DNA of 64,000 nucleotides from an uncultured Spirochaetaceae bacterium (GCA_944389075.1 CALXLA010000020.1:62001-126000); one strand, 5' to 3'; positions 26,904 to 37,309 are shown, counted from the first letter of the stretch. Made by a program: numbers and translations. The notes: generated from the letters alone by a model not told the origin.

Positions 26904-26909
26904 ATTATA
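26904..26909 (-). promoter_or_regulatory. TATAAT overlapping the mutS stop, 7 nt before the next ATG
   Basis: The final Val codon and TAA stop of mutS form GTA-TAA-T, a perfect -10. No convincing -35 is found 16-18 nt upstream, so this is weaker than the other leaderless candidates. Confidence 0.3.
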
Positions 26910-29484
26910 CACTATTTCCTGAAATCTTCTTCCTCAGCTCTGAAATGAAAAGAAGCGCATCAAGAGGAGTCGACCGCTCAAGATCGAATGCCTCGATATC
27001 GGCAAGAATCTCCTTCTCAAGGCTCTCATCCTCCTCAGGTACGGCATCTATGAAAAGATCTCCCTGCCCTGTTTCGAATGAATAATCTGCGAAGTGCTTC
27101 CTCTGGAATGACTGTGCATCCTTTATGACATCGCGTGGCAGTCCGGCAAGGCGCGCGACATGTATTCCATAGCTTGAGGCGGAGACACCTGATTCTGCCT
27201 TCCTGAGAAATGCTATCGTATTCTTCTCTTCCCTGACTGCCATATGGAGAAGCTGTATGCCGGATGTATCGAGAAGCGTAAGCTCATGATAATGAGTCGC
27301 GAAGAGCGTCACAGCCCCGAGCTTCTTCAGATACTGCATGACAGCGTAGGCTATGGACATTCCATCCTCTGTGCTGGTTCCCCTTCCTATCTCATCCATT
27401 ATAACGAGGGACCTGCGGGTGGCAGAGCGAAGAATCATCGCAGTCTCTGACATCTCCACAAGGAATGTGGACTCTCCCCTGTAGATGTTATCGCTTGCAC
27501 CGACTCTGCAGAAGATCTTGTCTGTAAGAGGTATGACAGCCTTCGCAGCTGGAACGAACGAGCCCATATGCGCCATAAGGGTGATGATCGCTATCTCCCT
27601 CAGATATGTGGACTTGCCTGCCATGTTCGGACCTGTGATCAATGCAAAACGTGACTGCGCCGATGAGAATGAATTTGATACATACTCTGCCCTGCCTGTA
27701 TACGCCTCGACTACAGGATGGCGGCCATCTATGATATCAAGATCGCCTTCCTCTATTATCTGAGGCTCAGTGTATGAGCATTCCGAGGCAAGATATGCAA
27801 GTGAAGTATAGTAATCCAGAAGCGATATGATATCGCCCATCGCGCGAAGAGCATCGGAAATGTCATAAGCACGTGAAAGGAATGATGTGAAAAGCTCCCT
27901 TTCCCTCTCCGCGGCCTCTCCTGCCGCATTCGATATCCTCGCCTTTATCTCTTCCAGCTCTGGTGTCGTGAATCTCTCGCCGCCGACCAGAGTCTGCCTT
28001 CTGACGAAATAGTCAGGAACAAGCTGAAGCTGCCCCTTGGACACTTCGATGTAAGAGCCGATGATCCTGTTCTCACCGCTTTTTATGTTTGTGATCCCTG
28101 TCTCAGTGCGTATCTTCGCAAGATAATCGGAAAGCATGTCATTGCCATGCTCAAGATAGCTCCTTATCTCATCAAGCTTCTGATCATAGCCTGTGAGGAT
28201 TATAGTCCCTTCGTTGTTTATGTTCGTGCATTCCCTGCTGATGGCCCTGAGGGCATCTGAAGAGAATGAGATCACATCATCGAAATAGCTGCTGAAATCA
28301 TCTGTAAGCGAGAGATAGTCCTGATTCTCCGCAATCAGCGGAAAGAACGATGATGCAGTGTCAGCAATCGCAAGGATGTCCCGTGGAGTCAGCCTCTTCA
28401 TCGATGCCTTAGATGAAAGACGCTCAAGATCCGATGATGACGACAGCATTGTCCTCACTTTGTCGCGCTCGGCATTATTATCATGGAATCTCCTGACCCA
28501 GCTGAGCCGTTCCTCGATCTTCGAAGCTGATGAAAGCGGGTGTATGATCTGTTCTTTCAGGAAACGTGCGCCAGATGGTGTGAGCGTTCTGTTCATGGCA
28601 TGGAAAAGCGAACCCTCCATACGTCCCTCAGCATTGGACTTTATGAGCTCAAGATTCCTGATTGCAGCCGCATTGAGGAAAAGATATGAGCTCTCATCTA
28701 CAGCTTCAATAGCCCTGAGCTGTGGAAGCTCTGCCTTCGTATTGCTCTTTATATATGACAGAAGCGCGCCTGCAGTACCTACAAGAGTATCCTTCCTCTC
28801 CAGTCCGATCTGCTCAAGCATCGCAGGCGGGAACTGCCTGTCTATCTCCTTCACGCCTTCCTTTGCGGAGAAATTCCACACAGGAAGCTTTGTGACAATA
28901 GCGGCAGATGAATCAACTACTCTCCTGAACGCCTTCTCCGAGAAGTAGACATCATCAGGAACGATTATCTCCTTAGGGGAAATCGATGAAAGAGCTGTCT
29001 CGAAATCAGAGAGATCAGTAGAAGGCCTGAGTTTCCTTACATAGAACTCACCTGTCGAGATATCGCTCCAGGCAAGCATTATGCCTTTCCTGTCAAAGTT
29101 CGCAGCAAGCACGAATGACGTCGAGATGCTGTCAAGATATGCATCATCAACAACAGTTGCAGGCGTATATATCTCGGTCACCTGACGATCCGCAATCTCC
29201 TTCGAGGATGCCGGAAGCGAAAGCTGTTCGCATATAGCGACTTTCTTTCCAGCATCAAGCAATCTCTTGAGGTAGTTCTTCGCTGCATGGTATGGAATGC
29301 CGCACATAGGTTCGCTTCCCCTATGTGTCAGCGTGAGATTGAGAAGCTTCGATACTTCAAGCGCATCGGAGCCGAACATCTCATAGAAATCTCCGAGACG
29401 GAAGAAAAGCACCATATCCTGATGCTTTTCCTTTATTGCCATATATTGACGCATCATTGGCGTCAGTTCTTCTTTTCCACTCAT
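26905..29484 (-). CDS. mutS: DNA mismatch repair protein MutS
   Basis: Recognises base mismatches and small loops and recruits MutL. The mismatch-wedge motif FYE (Phe33, Glu35 in GDFYEMFG), ATPase Walker A GPNMAGKST, Walker B LVIMDEIGRGTSTEDG and the ATHYHEL loop are intact; 859 aa is typical. Its ATG overlaps the bamA TGA (TGATG). No mutL is in the window. Confidence 0.97.
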   Translation of the reverse strand: MSGKEELTPMMRQYMAIKEKHQDMVLFFRLGDFYEMFGSDALEVSKLLNLTLTHRGSEPMCGIPYHAAKNYLKRLLDAGKKVAICEQLSLPASSKEIADRQVTEIYTPATVVDDAYLDSISTSFVLAANFDRKGIMLAWSDISTGEFYVRKLRPSTDLSDFETALSSISPKEIIVPDDVYFSEKAFRRVVDSSAAIVTKLPVWNFSAKEGVKEIDRQFPPAMLEQIGLERKDTLVGTAGALLSYIKSNTKAELPQLRAIEAVDESSYLFLNAAAIRNLELIKSNAEGRMEGSLFHAMNRTLTPSGARFLKEQIIHPLSSASKIEERLSWVRRFHDNNAERDKVRTMLSSSSDLERLSSKASMKRLTPRDILAIADTASSFFPLIAENQDYLSLTDDFSSYFDDVISFSSDALRAISRECTNINNEGTIILTGYDQKLDEIRSYLEHGNDMLSDYLAKIRTETGITNIKSGENRIIGSYIEVSKGQLQLVPDYFVRRQTLVGGERFTTPELEEIKARISNAAGEAAERERELFTSFLSRAYDISDALRAMGDIISLLDYYTSLAYLASECSYTEPQIIEEGDLDIIDGRHPVVEAYTGRAEYVSNSFSSAQSRFALITGPNMAGKSTYLREIAIITLMAHMGSFVPAAKAVIPLTDKIFCRVGASDNIYRGESTFLVEMSETAMILRSATRRSLVIMDEIGRGTSTEDGMSIAYAVMQYLKKLGAVTLFATHYHELTLLDTSGIQLLHMAVREEKNTIAFLRKAESGVSASSYGIHVARLAGLPRDVIKDAQSFQRKHFADYSFETGQGDLFIDAVPEEDESLEKEILADIEAFDLERSTPLDALLFISELRKKISGNSV

Positions 29485-32030
29485 CAGTATAGCTGTGTCG
29501 TGATCGCAAGGACGATCTTCACGCCGGAACCCGGCCTGTTCGGATCATTGAAGAGGAATCCATCGCTCCACTGGAATCCATTATTGCGGTCCCATGTCGC
29601 ATTCTTGACGATATAGAGTCCGAGCGGGAATCCCGGGATCTGCATCTTCAGTCCGATTCCTGCCGCGAAATACCAGTCGATGTTGTAGAAGGAATTAAGC
29701 TCGGAAAGTTCCGACGTTACGCCTGTTGCGGAAACGAATCCCTCGACTGCAAGCACCTGATAGACAATCGGCCATGTGAGATCTATCTCATTATGCCACA
29801 GGAACGACTTGTCGTACTCGACATCGAATCCCCTTCCGATGTTCATTCCATCGATATAGAGCATCTCGTACTTCGTCGCACCCATCTTCGCATTGTACCA
29901 TCCCCATGATCCGTCTTTGTTCCAGTACTGATCGAACATGAATGATACGGAGGAATTGAGAGAGAGGACAAGGTTGTATGGCCTTCCCTCCTCATCTGTG
30001 TATCCGAAAAGCGAGACATAGCCGGATGCGGATGCTGAGAGTTTGTTATAGTTTGAAAGACCTCCGAGAATACCGCCTGCATATGTGTATGAGAGCGAAA
30101 TCATGTAGCCTCTCGTAGTATTCCTGACAAGATCCCTGCCATCCCATGTGAGACCAAGAGAGAGTCTGTTGGACCACTGCCATCTCTCATGGTACTTCAT
30201 GATGAGTTCTTCATATGGATCATAAAGATTATCATCATAGACAGCATGATTGAGACCGAAGGAGATGCCACCGGAAATCGTCAGGTTGCCTGGATCGAAT
30301 GCGAATGTGTAGCCTGTATTGTATCCGAGCGAAATACGCCAGAAATCATAGGCCATCAGATCAGAAGAGGTTGGATAGATAGGATTGTCCGATGAATACC
30401 ATGCATCAGCATTCGGATATCCCCTCGGATAAGTCATCATGTCCTCATCGCGTCCATCATAGTAATCAGAACCAAAGCCTCTCTGAAGAGTGTTGTCCCT
30501 ATAGGAGTGTTCAACTGAGAATGTCACTCCGTTCGACCATCTCTGGTCCCCCACCCAATTATCAGAAAATGATAGAGATATAGACTGTGTATCGGGAGAG
30601 AGTGTAGTGGAGATGGACAGACTACGGGCAGTCCCTCCGAGATTCCTATCGGCCCAGGAAACGAATCCGGATATGGGAAACCCGTCGACAGTACCTCCGA
30701 AGGTGGCTCCTACCTGGAGCTCCATCTGGCTGCCTTCCTCCACGATGAACTCTATTACGACACCATCTGCGGTGCTGCCATACAGAAGCTCGGCCCTGAC
30801 ATTTGAGACAAGACCGGTGTTCATTATATTCTGCTGGCTTCTTATCAGGCGGGAACGCGAGAATACATCGCCTGGCTTGAGCGTTATCTCACGCCTGATC
30901 ACATATTCCTGGGTCTTCGTAAGGCCCGTGATTATTATATCCTCGACAATACTCTGGGTGCCTTCGGTTATCCTGATATCATAATCAATCGTATGGGTCT
31001 CCGGATTCCTGGTGGTATTGAAGTTGATGGATGATCTTATGTATCCATTGTCATAGTAAAGCGATGCGATGCCCTCATACTGCCTCATTATGTCATCGCC
31101 ATTGTAGATATCTCCTGACTTCATAGTCAGAAGCGCGCCGATCTGCTCATCGCTGTAGATCTCGTTTCCGGAGAACGAAACATTGCCGATAGTCCATCTA
31201 TCGCCTTCTGTTATCGTGTATATGATGTCGACATAGATCGTGTTGTCATCCTCTTCCCCTGTAGGAACGACATCAACATTGTCGACAGTTGCATCAGGAT
31301 AGCCTTCCCTTCCATAGAGAGCCAGGACCTTGTCCCTGTCAGCCTGGAGATCGGACATCACGAGATTGCCATTGTTGAAGAAAGTCCTCTCCTTCACAGC
31401 CATCTCGCCTTTGATTGTCCCTGCATCCAATCCTGAAATGCCTTCGAAGAGAATGCTCCTCACCTTATACTGCTTCCCTTCCGTGACAGTATATGTGATG
31501 GATACGGTATTCGCCTCCGTATCCTCTGTGTACTCAGCTTCCACCTGTACATCCCTGTAGCCGCGGGAAATGTAATGCTCCTTGATTGAATCAGCATTGA
31601 CATTGAGACGCCCTGGGGTGAAGAACTCCCCTACGCTGTATTCCTGCGCCTCAAGCGCAGAGCGCGCCGTGAGCCTGCTGCAGCCAACAGCCGAGACAGA
31701 TGCGATCATCGGATTCTCGACGACATTGATCTGAATGACAAGATTCTGCTCAGGGCCTTCTGCCAGTGCTTCCGCAGACATGTAGCTGAGCCATGACTGA
31801 GCATAGAGAACATCATTTATCTGAGCAAAGAGAGCATCTGAATAAGCTTCTCCCTCATAAGGCTGAAGAAGGTCATTGATGGTTCTCTCTGATACATTCT
31901 GCAATCCGGAATACCTGAAATCCGTGATTACCTTTCCATTCCACCAAACATCATCTGCAGCTGCAAGCGGCATAGCGATAACGAGCAACAGCACTGCTGC
32001 AGACAGGAGTATTTTCGATATGATATTCAA
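29484..32030 (-). CDS. bamA: outer-membrane assembly factor BamA (Omp85)
   Basis: Folds beta-barrel proteins into the outer membrane. Signal peptide (residues 1-25), five POTRA repeats (about 26-430, for example EGDRWTIGNVSFSGNEIYSD), then a 16-strand barrel. The L6 lid motif reads GRGF (family VRGF) in NIGRGFDVEYD, and the chain ends in ITTQLY as a beta-signal. A TTG at 32030 is chosen: GGGAG lies 7 nt upstream and the signal peptide then begins correctly; the upstream ATG at 32075 gives an implausible leader. tamB is immediately upstream. Confidence 0.95.
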   Translation of the reverse strand: MNIISKILLSAAVLLLVIAMPLAAADDVWWNGKVITDFRYSGLQNVSERTINDLLQPYEGEAYSDALFAQINDVLYAQSWLSYMSAEALAEGPEQNLVIQINVVENPMIASVSAVGCSRLTARSALEAQEYSVGEFFTPGRLNVNADSIKEHYISRGYRDVQVEAEYTEDTEANTVSITYTVTEGKQYKVRSILFEGISGLDAGTIKGEMAVKERTFFNNGNLVMSDLQADRDKVLALYGREGYPDATVDNVDVVPTGEEDDNTIYVDIIYTITEGDRWTIGNVSFSGNEIYSDEQIGALLTMKSGDIYNGDDIMRQYEGIASLYYDNGYIRSSINFNTTRNPETHTIDYDIRITEGTQSIVEDIIITGLTKTQEYVIRREITLKPGDVFSRSRLIRSQQNIMNTGLVSNVRAELLYGSTADGVVIEFIVEEGSQMELQVGATFGGTVDGFPISGFVSWADRNLGGTARSLSISTTLSPDTQSISLSFSDNWVGDQRWSNGVTFSVEHSYRDNTLQRGFGSDYYDGRDEDMMTYPRGYPNADAWYSSDNPIYPTSSDLMAYDFWRISLGYNTGYTFAFDPGNLTISGGISFGLNHAVYDDNLYDPYEELIMKYHERWQWSNRLSLGLTWDGRDLVRNTTRGYMISLSYTYAGGILGGLSNYNKLSASASGYVSLFGYTDEEGRPYNLVLSLNSSVSFMFDQYWNKDGSWGWYNAKMGATKYEMLYIDGMNIGRGFDVEYDKSFLWHNEIDLTWPIVYQVLAVEGFVSATGVTSELSELNSFYNIDWYFAAGIGLKMQIPGFPLGLYIVKNATWDRNNGFQWSDGFLFNDPNRPGSGVKIVLAITTQLY

Positions 32031-32142
32031 TTTCCAGCTCCCTGCATGCCATGATAGCAGAAAGAAAGGAAGCATTCCATATAGAGAATGCAGTAAGGAA
32101 AGCCTATAGGAAAAACATAGGATAAATACACAGAAAAGCCAC

Positions 32143-35100
32143 TCACCAGACTATACGCTTCATAAATCCGAATCCGAACGAGTCAATGAAATCATAGAAT
32201 GTGAAGTTGCTGGGTTCTGTGAAGAATCTGAATGTGCACATCGGAGTCTCCCATTCCAGGGAGAACTCGATATCGAGATTGAGATCATCAGCGATGAATG
32301 TGCTCTTCTCATCCGTGGAATCCGCATTAGCCGTCAGATGGATCATTGCCTCAAGGTACAGCTGAGGCACCAGATACTTGCCCATGTAGATGGAGGTGCC
32401 ATTCAGGTATCTTGCCATCGGCGTGAGATTGTCATCCATTGAAGACGATACGAATGATACTGTATCAAGGAAGATGTTCTGCACTATATTCGAGTGAAGG
32501 GAGAATGTATCGAGGTTGAGAGCTGATCGCACAGTCTGCTCAAGTCCCATGCTCTGGCTGTCAATCACGCCGAATGTCGAAAGAAGATCCATCGAAGCCG
32601 TGACAAGCGATGCGACAGATGTGGCCGATATGTTTCCATATGCTGTCGATGGCAGGATAGCGCTACCAAGTATCGTCATTATCTCATTGATATCCTTGAC
32701 AGGGGAGCTTTCGAATGTCGGACGGAGATCGCTGAGCGTGGAATTGCGAAGCACAAGATAGATGTCAACGCTCTCCCCGTTGCTGTCGAAATCGCGGAGC
32801 CTTGCCCTGAGGTTGATGAGTGGATCGAATCCGGACTCAGTCTGCTGGAAGCCTATATTTCCTTCCGTAATATAGAAATTCTTCTGGAAATAGTAGAACT
32901 CTCCGCTCCTTATATCAAGATTTCCTGAAAGATTCAGGCCATCTCTCTTGCTATACTGAATCTGTATACGCTGATTCTCATCCATGTTCGCAGTAAGAAT
33001 CGGATTCGCCCTGAGCGGGAATACGAAGCTGACATCCTCCTTCAGAACGACATCGAATGATGCTGTCGCATTGATATCATCCTCTTCCCACCAGTCCGGA
33101 AGAGGTGCCATCCCGACGCTCATCATCGTATTCTCAATGCTCACCTCCCCTGAGAAATCCGCATTCACGATATCGGAGGAGAATACGAAGTGACCTGATG
33201 CATAGCCATTCATATCTATATTGGCCTCAACCATCGGCACCCTCACGAAGACCTCGCTGCCCTCCTCCACGAATGCCTCGATGGAATATGACTCGAATGC
33301 CAGGGTCCTGTCGAAGTCTGCAGTAAGCCTGGCCCGTACCGGAACCCTCCTGTAGTCATCAAGGAAGACAACGGAACAGTCCGTTATATTCGAGGTGAGC
33401 GTATTGTCCCAGACAGTGAATGTCGGATTATGGATGACTATCATCTGATCAGGCATCCAGAAGAGACTGAGGGCAGCCGTTTCAGCAGAAAGGTAGCCTG
33501 AGAGATTCCAGTCCCGGGCCTCCCTTTCAAGCCACAGCCGTCCAGAGACCACGGAAGGCTCATAGAAGACCACATTGGGCCTTCTGATCAGCATATTGAT
33601 GACACTTATCTCCAGCATATCCACATCAAGGCCATAGCGGCCGGTGTCCAAGCTGCCATATGCCCTGAACTTGGCAATCGGAGAAAAATCGAACTGCAAG
33701 CTGAACGCCCTGGAGACCGCATCAGCCGTACCGGAAATGAAATCGCCTGTGAATTCAACGAATCCACCTGAATACGTAAAAGACGAAGTCCTCTGCCCTG
33801 CATGGAACCGGCCATCAGCATCCAGGCTTTCAAGCACGATATTCCCGGAAAGCTCAAACCCTGATGCGATGAACGATGAGATGGAATCGAATATGCTGCT
33901 TCCTTCAGGAAGATCAAAGTTCATTCCGAATGATATATCCGCTTCATCGCCATAAGAGATATCAAGAGATGCAGACAGGAGGCCATCCTCCGAGACGAAT
34001 GCGATATTCGGAGAGTAGACTGTGAGATCCTTTCTGATGAATGTGAGGTCCCTAAGCTCGAAAGTCCCGGAATCCACGTACATCATGGCATTTATATTCC
34101 CCGGATTATTCGCCATATCCTTGCTTTCAAGCGCAATTGTTCCGGAAAGGCCTATATCTGAAAGAGTACCGCCGTTTCCTGTCAGGTTGACATCGCCTCT
34201 GTAGTTATAGATCCCGAATCTTGCCATATCGAAATCATCAAGGCGGAAGATGCCTGTGAACGAATCACCTGATAATACAGCAGAACCCATCAGCTCTTCT
34301 GTCGATGATGTGAGATATAAGGCATAGCGGTTTTCCCCGAATCCGAGATTCAGAGTGCCTCTCAATGGCTCTGTATCTATTCCAGCAAGGATTATATCGC
34401 TGAATATGATACCGTTGTTATCGCCTTCAGCAGAGAATGAGAGATCAGGGGATGTAGGAAGATACCTCATATTGACAATCTGGAACGATGGTATCGAAAT
34501 GGAAAGAGTCTGGCTTGCGAAATCAAAGCCAGCTGATATCGTTCCGGAAAGGACACATGGCGCCACATCGGAAGATGGTACAGGAAGGGCAAATTCATCA
34601 AATACAGCGGAACCCTCGATCCTCTGTCCATAGCTGAGCGCGATATTGAGCGCATCATTCGAGATATCGATATGCTTCTCTTTCTTATCGGCACTGACAG
34701 TGAATGGATAAAGCGTGTCTGCCACAATGAAGTCGGCATCAGCCTTGACAATGCGCTCATCCGAGAAATCAACGTTCCCTGTGATCCTGCTCCCATAGAA
34801 TGAAGGAAGATATGCACTGAACGAATACGTATCATCCTCCGAAAGCGCAAGCGATGCCTCGAAAAGATGCTCACCTGAGTTTGTAGACGATATTATGAAA
34901 CGCCCGTCAGGAAGCATCCTCTCCAGATCTATGGATCCCGTCCATGATGCCCTGCCCCAGTCTGTCGTAAGCGAGAGATCCGAAACGACCAGTCTGTTTC
35001 CAGTGAACTCGGCGATTGTATATGCACCTGCAGAGAAGGAGAAATCACCGAAGCTTATATCCGAGACGGCAAGCGCAAGGGATACAGGACCTTCTATCAC

Positions 35101-36624
35101 TTCACCGGCATCCAGATCTGCGGAGACAAACCCTGTGAGTACCGTATCATCGCCTATATACCTGCTTATCGCTGGAAGATATGCCTCGGCAACAGGCCTG
35201 AGCTGCTTCAGCCTGAAGTCATTTACGGAAAGATTGAGATACAGGCCGTCATCATAGCTGCCTTCACCATTCAGAACGGAACCATAGCGTATGGAGAATG
35301 CATATGTCCCATCTTCAGCAGAGAATGCGAGGCGTCCCGTACCATCGATGAATGGAAGATGGAAATCCGATATATCCGCAGAAAATGATCTGAGCTCCTT
35401 TCCGCTTATCTCTGCATTGACGAGCACATTGCCATATGAGTTGTCTATGATGACATCATCTGCATCTGCTTCGACAGAGGATGAGAACGTTATTCCATAA
35501 TTCCCGTCATTGCTTGTGACAGATGCATCGATGCTGCCCAGCATCAGCGATGCCTTATCAGGAACCGACAGGTTCATCTCATCGGACGAGAGCGAGACTG
35601 ACTTCGCGCCAGCATCAAGATGGATATAGACAGCATCGCTTCCTGCTTCAGCCGCAGAGTCCCTGACAGAGAGGGAATCAATATAGACATCAGCAGAACT
35701 TGCATCCCTGAGCACCAGATCCATACGCCCGAATGAGAAATCTCCGCGCCCGTAGCTTCCGCTTCCATCAATCAGAACGGCAGTGAGCATCTGAGGAAGG
35801 TATGAAAGCGAAAGCGATTGCAAACCCATCGAGATATCATCATATGAGAATGAGACAGAGCCAAGAGAGGCCCTCGCCTCAGTGATCTCAAAATCTTCTG
35901 TAAGCCTGATATCCCCCCTTCCATCAAGGACCGTAGCCGAAATTCCGCTGCCTTCGATTGAAATGCCAGGAAAAAGCAATTCAATCCTGATGTCGCTTCC
36001 GATTGCGGCTTCCACCATCGGATCCGAGATCCTCAATGTGCCACGCTCAGTGACAGCCTCTACAGATGAAGAGCTGAATGTGCATGATATATTCCCAAGG
36101 CCTTCCGATATATATAGAGAAAGCTCCGCATTTTCCGCGGAAATGCCATGAGGAAGGGAAATCGAGAAATCATGGAGATGGATGGAGAACGCATAGCGGG
36201 ATATGACATCCAGAAGCGCGGAACTGCCTCCATCTCCCCTGCTTAGTGCAAGCGCATCAGGGATGTTTATGCAGCCATCATATCCCTCTACCGCGAGATT
36301 GCCATCTGACGATGCGAGATACTTTATCAGGGAGAAAAGCCCCATATGGATGCGCAGCGTCTGGAATGATGCGATGTCCTCATCCTTGTATGAGACTTCG
36401 ATATCCCTTATCGTTATTCCATCGCGGAAGCTCCTGTCAATTGAGCCGAATGACAAAGAGAGGTCGCTGTCTGCTGCTGCGATCTCTTCAAGAAGCTTTT
36501 CCGTTATAATCAGCGTCGGCGATGTCATCGAAAGATTCGAGACGGTGAAAACAGCTGCAGCGGCGAAGACCAGAAGGACTATCAGCGAAATAATAATCGT
36601 GGAAAATGATGCATGGTATTTCAT
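32143..36624 (-). CDS. tamB: TamB/AsmA-like translocation and assembly protein
   Basis: A 1,493-residue protein with one N-terminal membrane anchor (residues 8-30) and a very long repetitive beta-rich periplasmic region, ending in the conserved TamB C-terminal domain (about 1100-1493; NLRARLRDFDSNGESVDIYL and the terminal FMKRIVW). TamB-like bridges carry phospholipids and help insert certain outer-membrane proteins. It is directly upstream of bamA, the usual TamB-Omp85 pairing where TamA is absent. No TamA is seen here, so BamA may be the partner. Confidence 0.9.
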   Translation of the reverse strand: MKYHASFSTIIISLIVLLVFAAAAVFTVSNLSMTSPTLIITEKLLEEIAAADSDLSLSFGSIDRSFRDGITIRDIEVSYKDEDIASFQTLRIHMGLFSLIKYLASSDGNLAVEGYDGCINIPDALALSRGDGGSSALLDVISRYAFSIHLHDFSISLPHGISAENAELSLYISEGLGNISCTFSSSSVEAVTERGTLRISDPMVEAAIGSDIRIELLFPGISIEGSGISATVLDGRGDIRLTEDFEITEARASLGSVSFSYDDISMGLQSLSLSYLPQMLTAVLIDGSGSYGRGDFSFGRMDLVLRDASSADVYIDSLSVRDSAAEAGSDAVYIHLDAGAKSVSLSSDEMNLSVPDKASLMLGSIDASVTSNDGNYGITFSSSVEADADDVIIDNSYGNVLVNAEISGKELRSFSADISDFHLPFIDGTGRLAFSAEDGTYAFSIRYGSVLNGEGSYDDGLYLNLSVNDFRLKQLRPVAEAYLPAISRYIGDDTVLTGFVSADLDAGEVIEGPVSLALAVSDISFGDFSFSAGAYTIAEFTGNRLVVSDLSLTTDWGRASWTGSIDLERMLPDGRFIISSTNSGEHLFEASLALSEDDTYSFSAYLPSFYGSRITGNVDFSDERIVKADADFIVADTLYPFTVSADKKEKHIDISNDALNIALSYGQRIEGSAVFDEFALPVPSSDVAPCVLSGTISAGFDFASQTLSISIPSFQIVNMRYLPTSPDLSFSAEGDNNGIIFSDIILAGIDTEPLRGTLNLGFGENRYALYLTSSTEELMGSAVLSGDSFTGIFRLDDFDMARFGIYNYRGDVNLTGNGGTLSDIGLSGTIALESKDMANNPGNINAMMYVDSGTFELRDLTFIRKDLTVYSPNIAFVSEDGLLSASLDISYGDEADISFGMNFDLPEGSSIFDSISSFIASGFELSGNIVLESLDADGRFHAGQRTSSFTYSGGFVEFTGDFISGTADAVSRAFSLQFDFSPIAKFRAYGSLDTGRYGLDVDMLEISVINMLIRRPNVVFYEPSVVSGRLWLEREARDWNLSGYLSAETAALSLFWMPDQMIVIHNPTFTVWDNTLTSNITDCSVVFLDDYRRVPVRARLTADFDRTLAFESYSIEAFVEEGSEVFVRVPMVEANIDMNGYASGHFVFSSDIVNADFSGEVSIENTMMSVGMAPLPDWWEEDDINATASFDVVLKEDVSFVFPLRANPILTANMDENQRIQIQYSKRDGLNLSGNLDIRSGEFYYFQKNFYITEGNIGFQQTESGFDPLINLRARLRDFDSNGESVDIYLVLRNSTLSDLRPTFESSPVKDINEIMTILGSAILPSTAYGNISATSVASLVTASMDLLSTFGVIDSQSMGLEQTVRSALNLDTFSLHSNIVQNIFLDTVSFVSSSMDDNLTPMARYLNGTSIYMGKYLVPQLYLEAMIHLTANADSTDEKSTFIADDLNLDIEFSLEWETPMCTFRFFTEPSNFTFYDFIDSFGFGFMKRIVW

Positions 36625-36637
36625 CGCTCAGCCTTGG

Positions 36638-36666
36638 TTGCATTATCACATAGCGGACAATATAAT
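36638..36666 (+). promoter_or_regulatory. tmk promoter
   Basis: TTGCAT (36638-36643), 17-nt spacer, perfect TATAAT (36661-36666). It overlaps the opposing tamB promoter almost completely: each -10 falls on or beside the other's -35. Confidence 0.7.
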
Positions 36667-36670
36667 TCAA
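36642..36670 (-). promoter_or_regulatory. tamB promoter
   Basis: TTGAAT (36670-36665), 17-nt spacer, GATAAT (36647-36642), 17 nt before the tamB ATG. The same 33 bp also carry the tmk promoter on the other strand, so the two cannot be occupied together. Confidence 0.6.
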
Positions 36671-36691
36671 TCTTATGGCCATGGAGGGTTT

Positions 36692-37309
36692 ATGGAGAAT
36701 ATCCTGAAGTCATTTATTGTATTCGAAGGACTTGATGGTGCTGGCACCACAACCCAGATAATGAATCTTGCCAGATACTATGAATTCAATAAAAGGGAAT
36801 ATTTCCTGACAAGGGAACCGACTGACAGCCCGATCGGACAGCTTGTGAGGAAAGTACTGCAGAAGAAAGTATCGACAACGCCCGAGGCGCTTGCGCTTCT
36901 TTATGCAGCCGACAGGCATGATCATCTCTACAGCGAAAGCCATGGCATCGTAAGGATGACAGAGGAAGACAGGATAGTCATCTCCGACAGGTATTTCTAT
37001 TCATCAATCGCATATCAGAGCGTTGAATGCAATCCGGAGTTCATACGTCTCATAAATGCATTTCCCTCTCCTGAGTTCATCATTTTCGTAGATACTCCGG
37101 TGGATGAATGCCTGGAGCGCATAGAAAAGCGCGGAGAGGAGAAAGAGCTGTTCGACAGGAAGGAATTCCTTGAGAAAGTGAGGGAGAACTATCTGAAGGC
37201 TTTCGAGAAGCTTCCTGATGGTGTGAAGCTAATGAAAGCCGATGGTTCAAAGCCAATTGCCGAGGTGGAAGCCGAAATAAGGAAATGGCTTTCCTCTTTC
37301 AGCCTCTGA
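36692..37309 (+). CDS. tmk: thymidylate kinase
   Basis: Phosphorylates dTMP to dTDP. P-loop FEGLDGAGTTTQ (residues 10-21), the DR(Y/F) motif in ISDRYFYSSIAYQ, and TREPTDSPIGQ are all present; 205 aa is normal. The P-loop reads GAGTTTQ rather than the usual GAGKTTQ/GSGKST, so the invariant P-loop Lys appears replaced by Thr; I cannot tell from reading whether activity is kept. The ATG at 36692 has GGAGGG just upstream. The 3' end overlaps queA tail-to-tail by 11 bases. Confidence 0.9.
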   Translation: MENILKSFIVFEGLDGAGTTTQIMNLARYYEFNKREYFLTREPTDSPIGQLVRKVLQKKVSTTPEALALLYAADRHDHLYSESHGIVRMTEEDRIVISDRYFYSSIAYQSVECNPEFIRLINAFPSPEFIIFVDTPVDECLERIEKRGEEKELFDRKEFLEKVRENYLKAFEKLPDGVKLMKADGSKPIAEVEAEIRKWLSSFSL

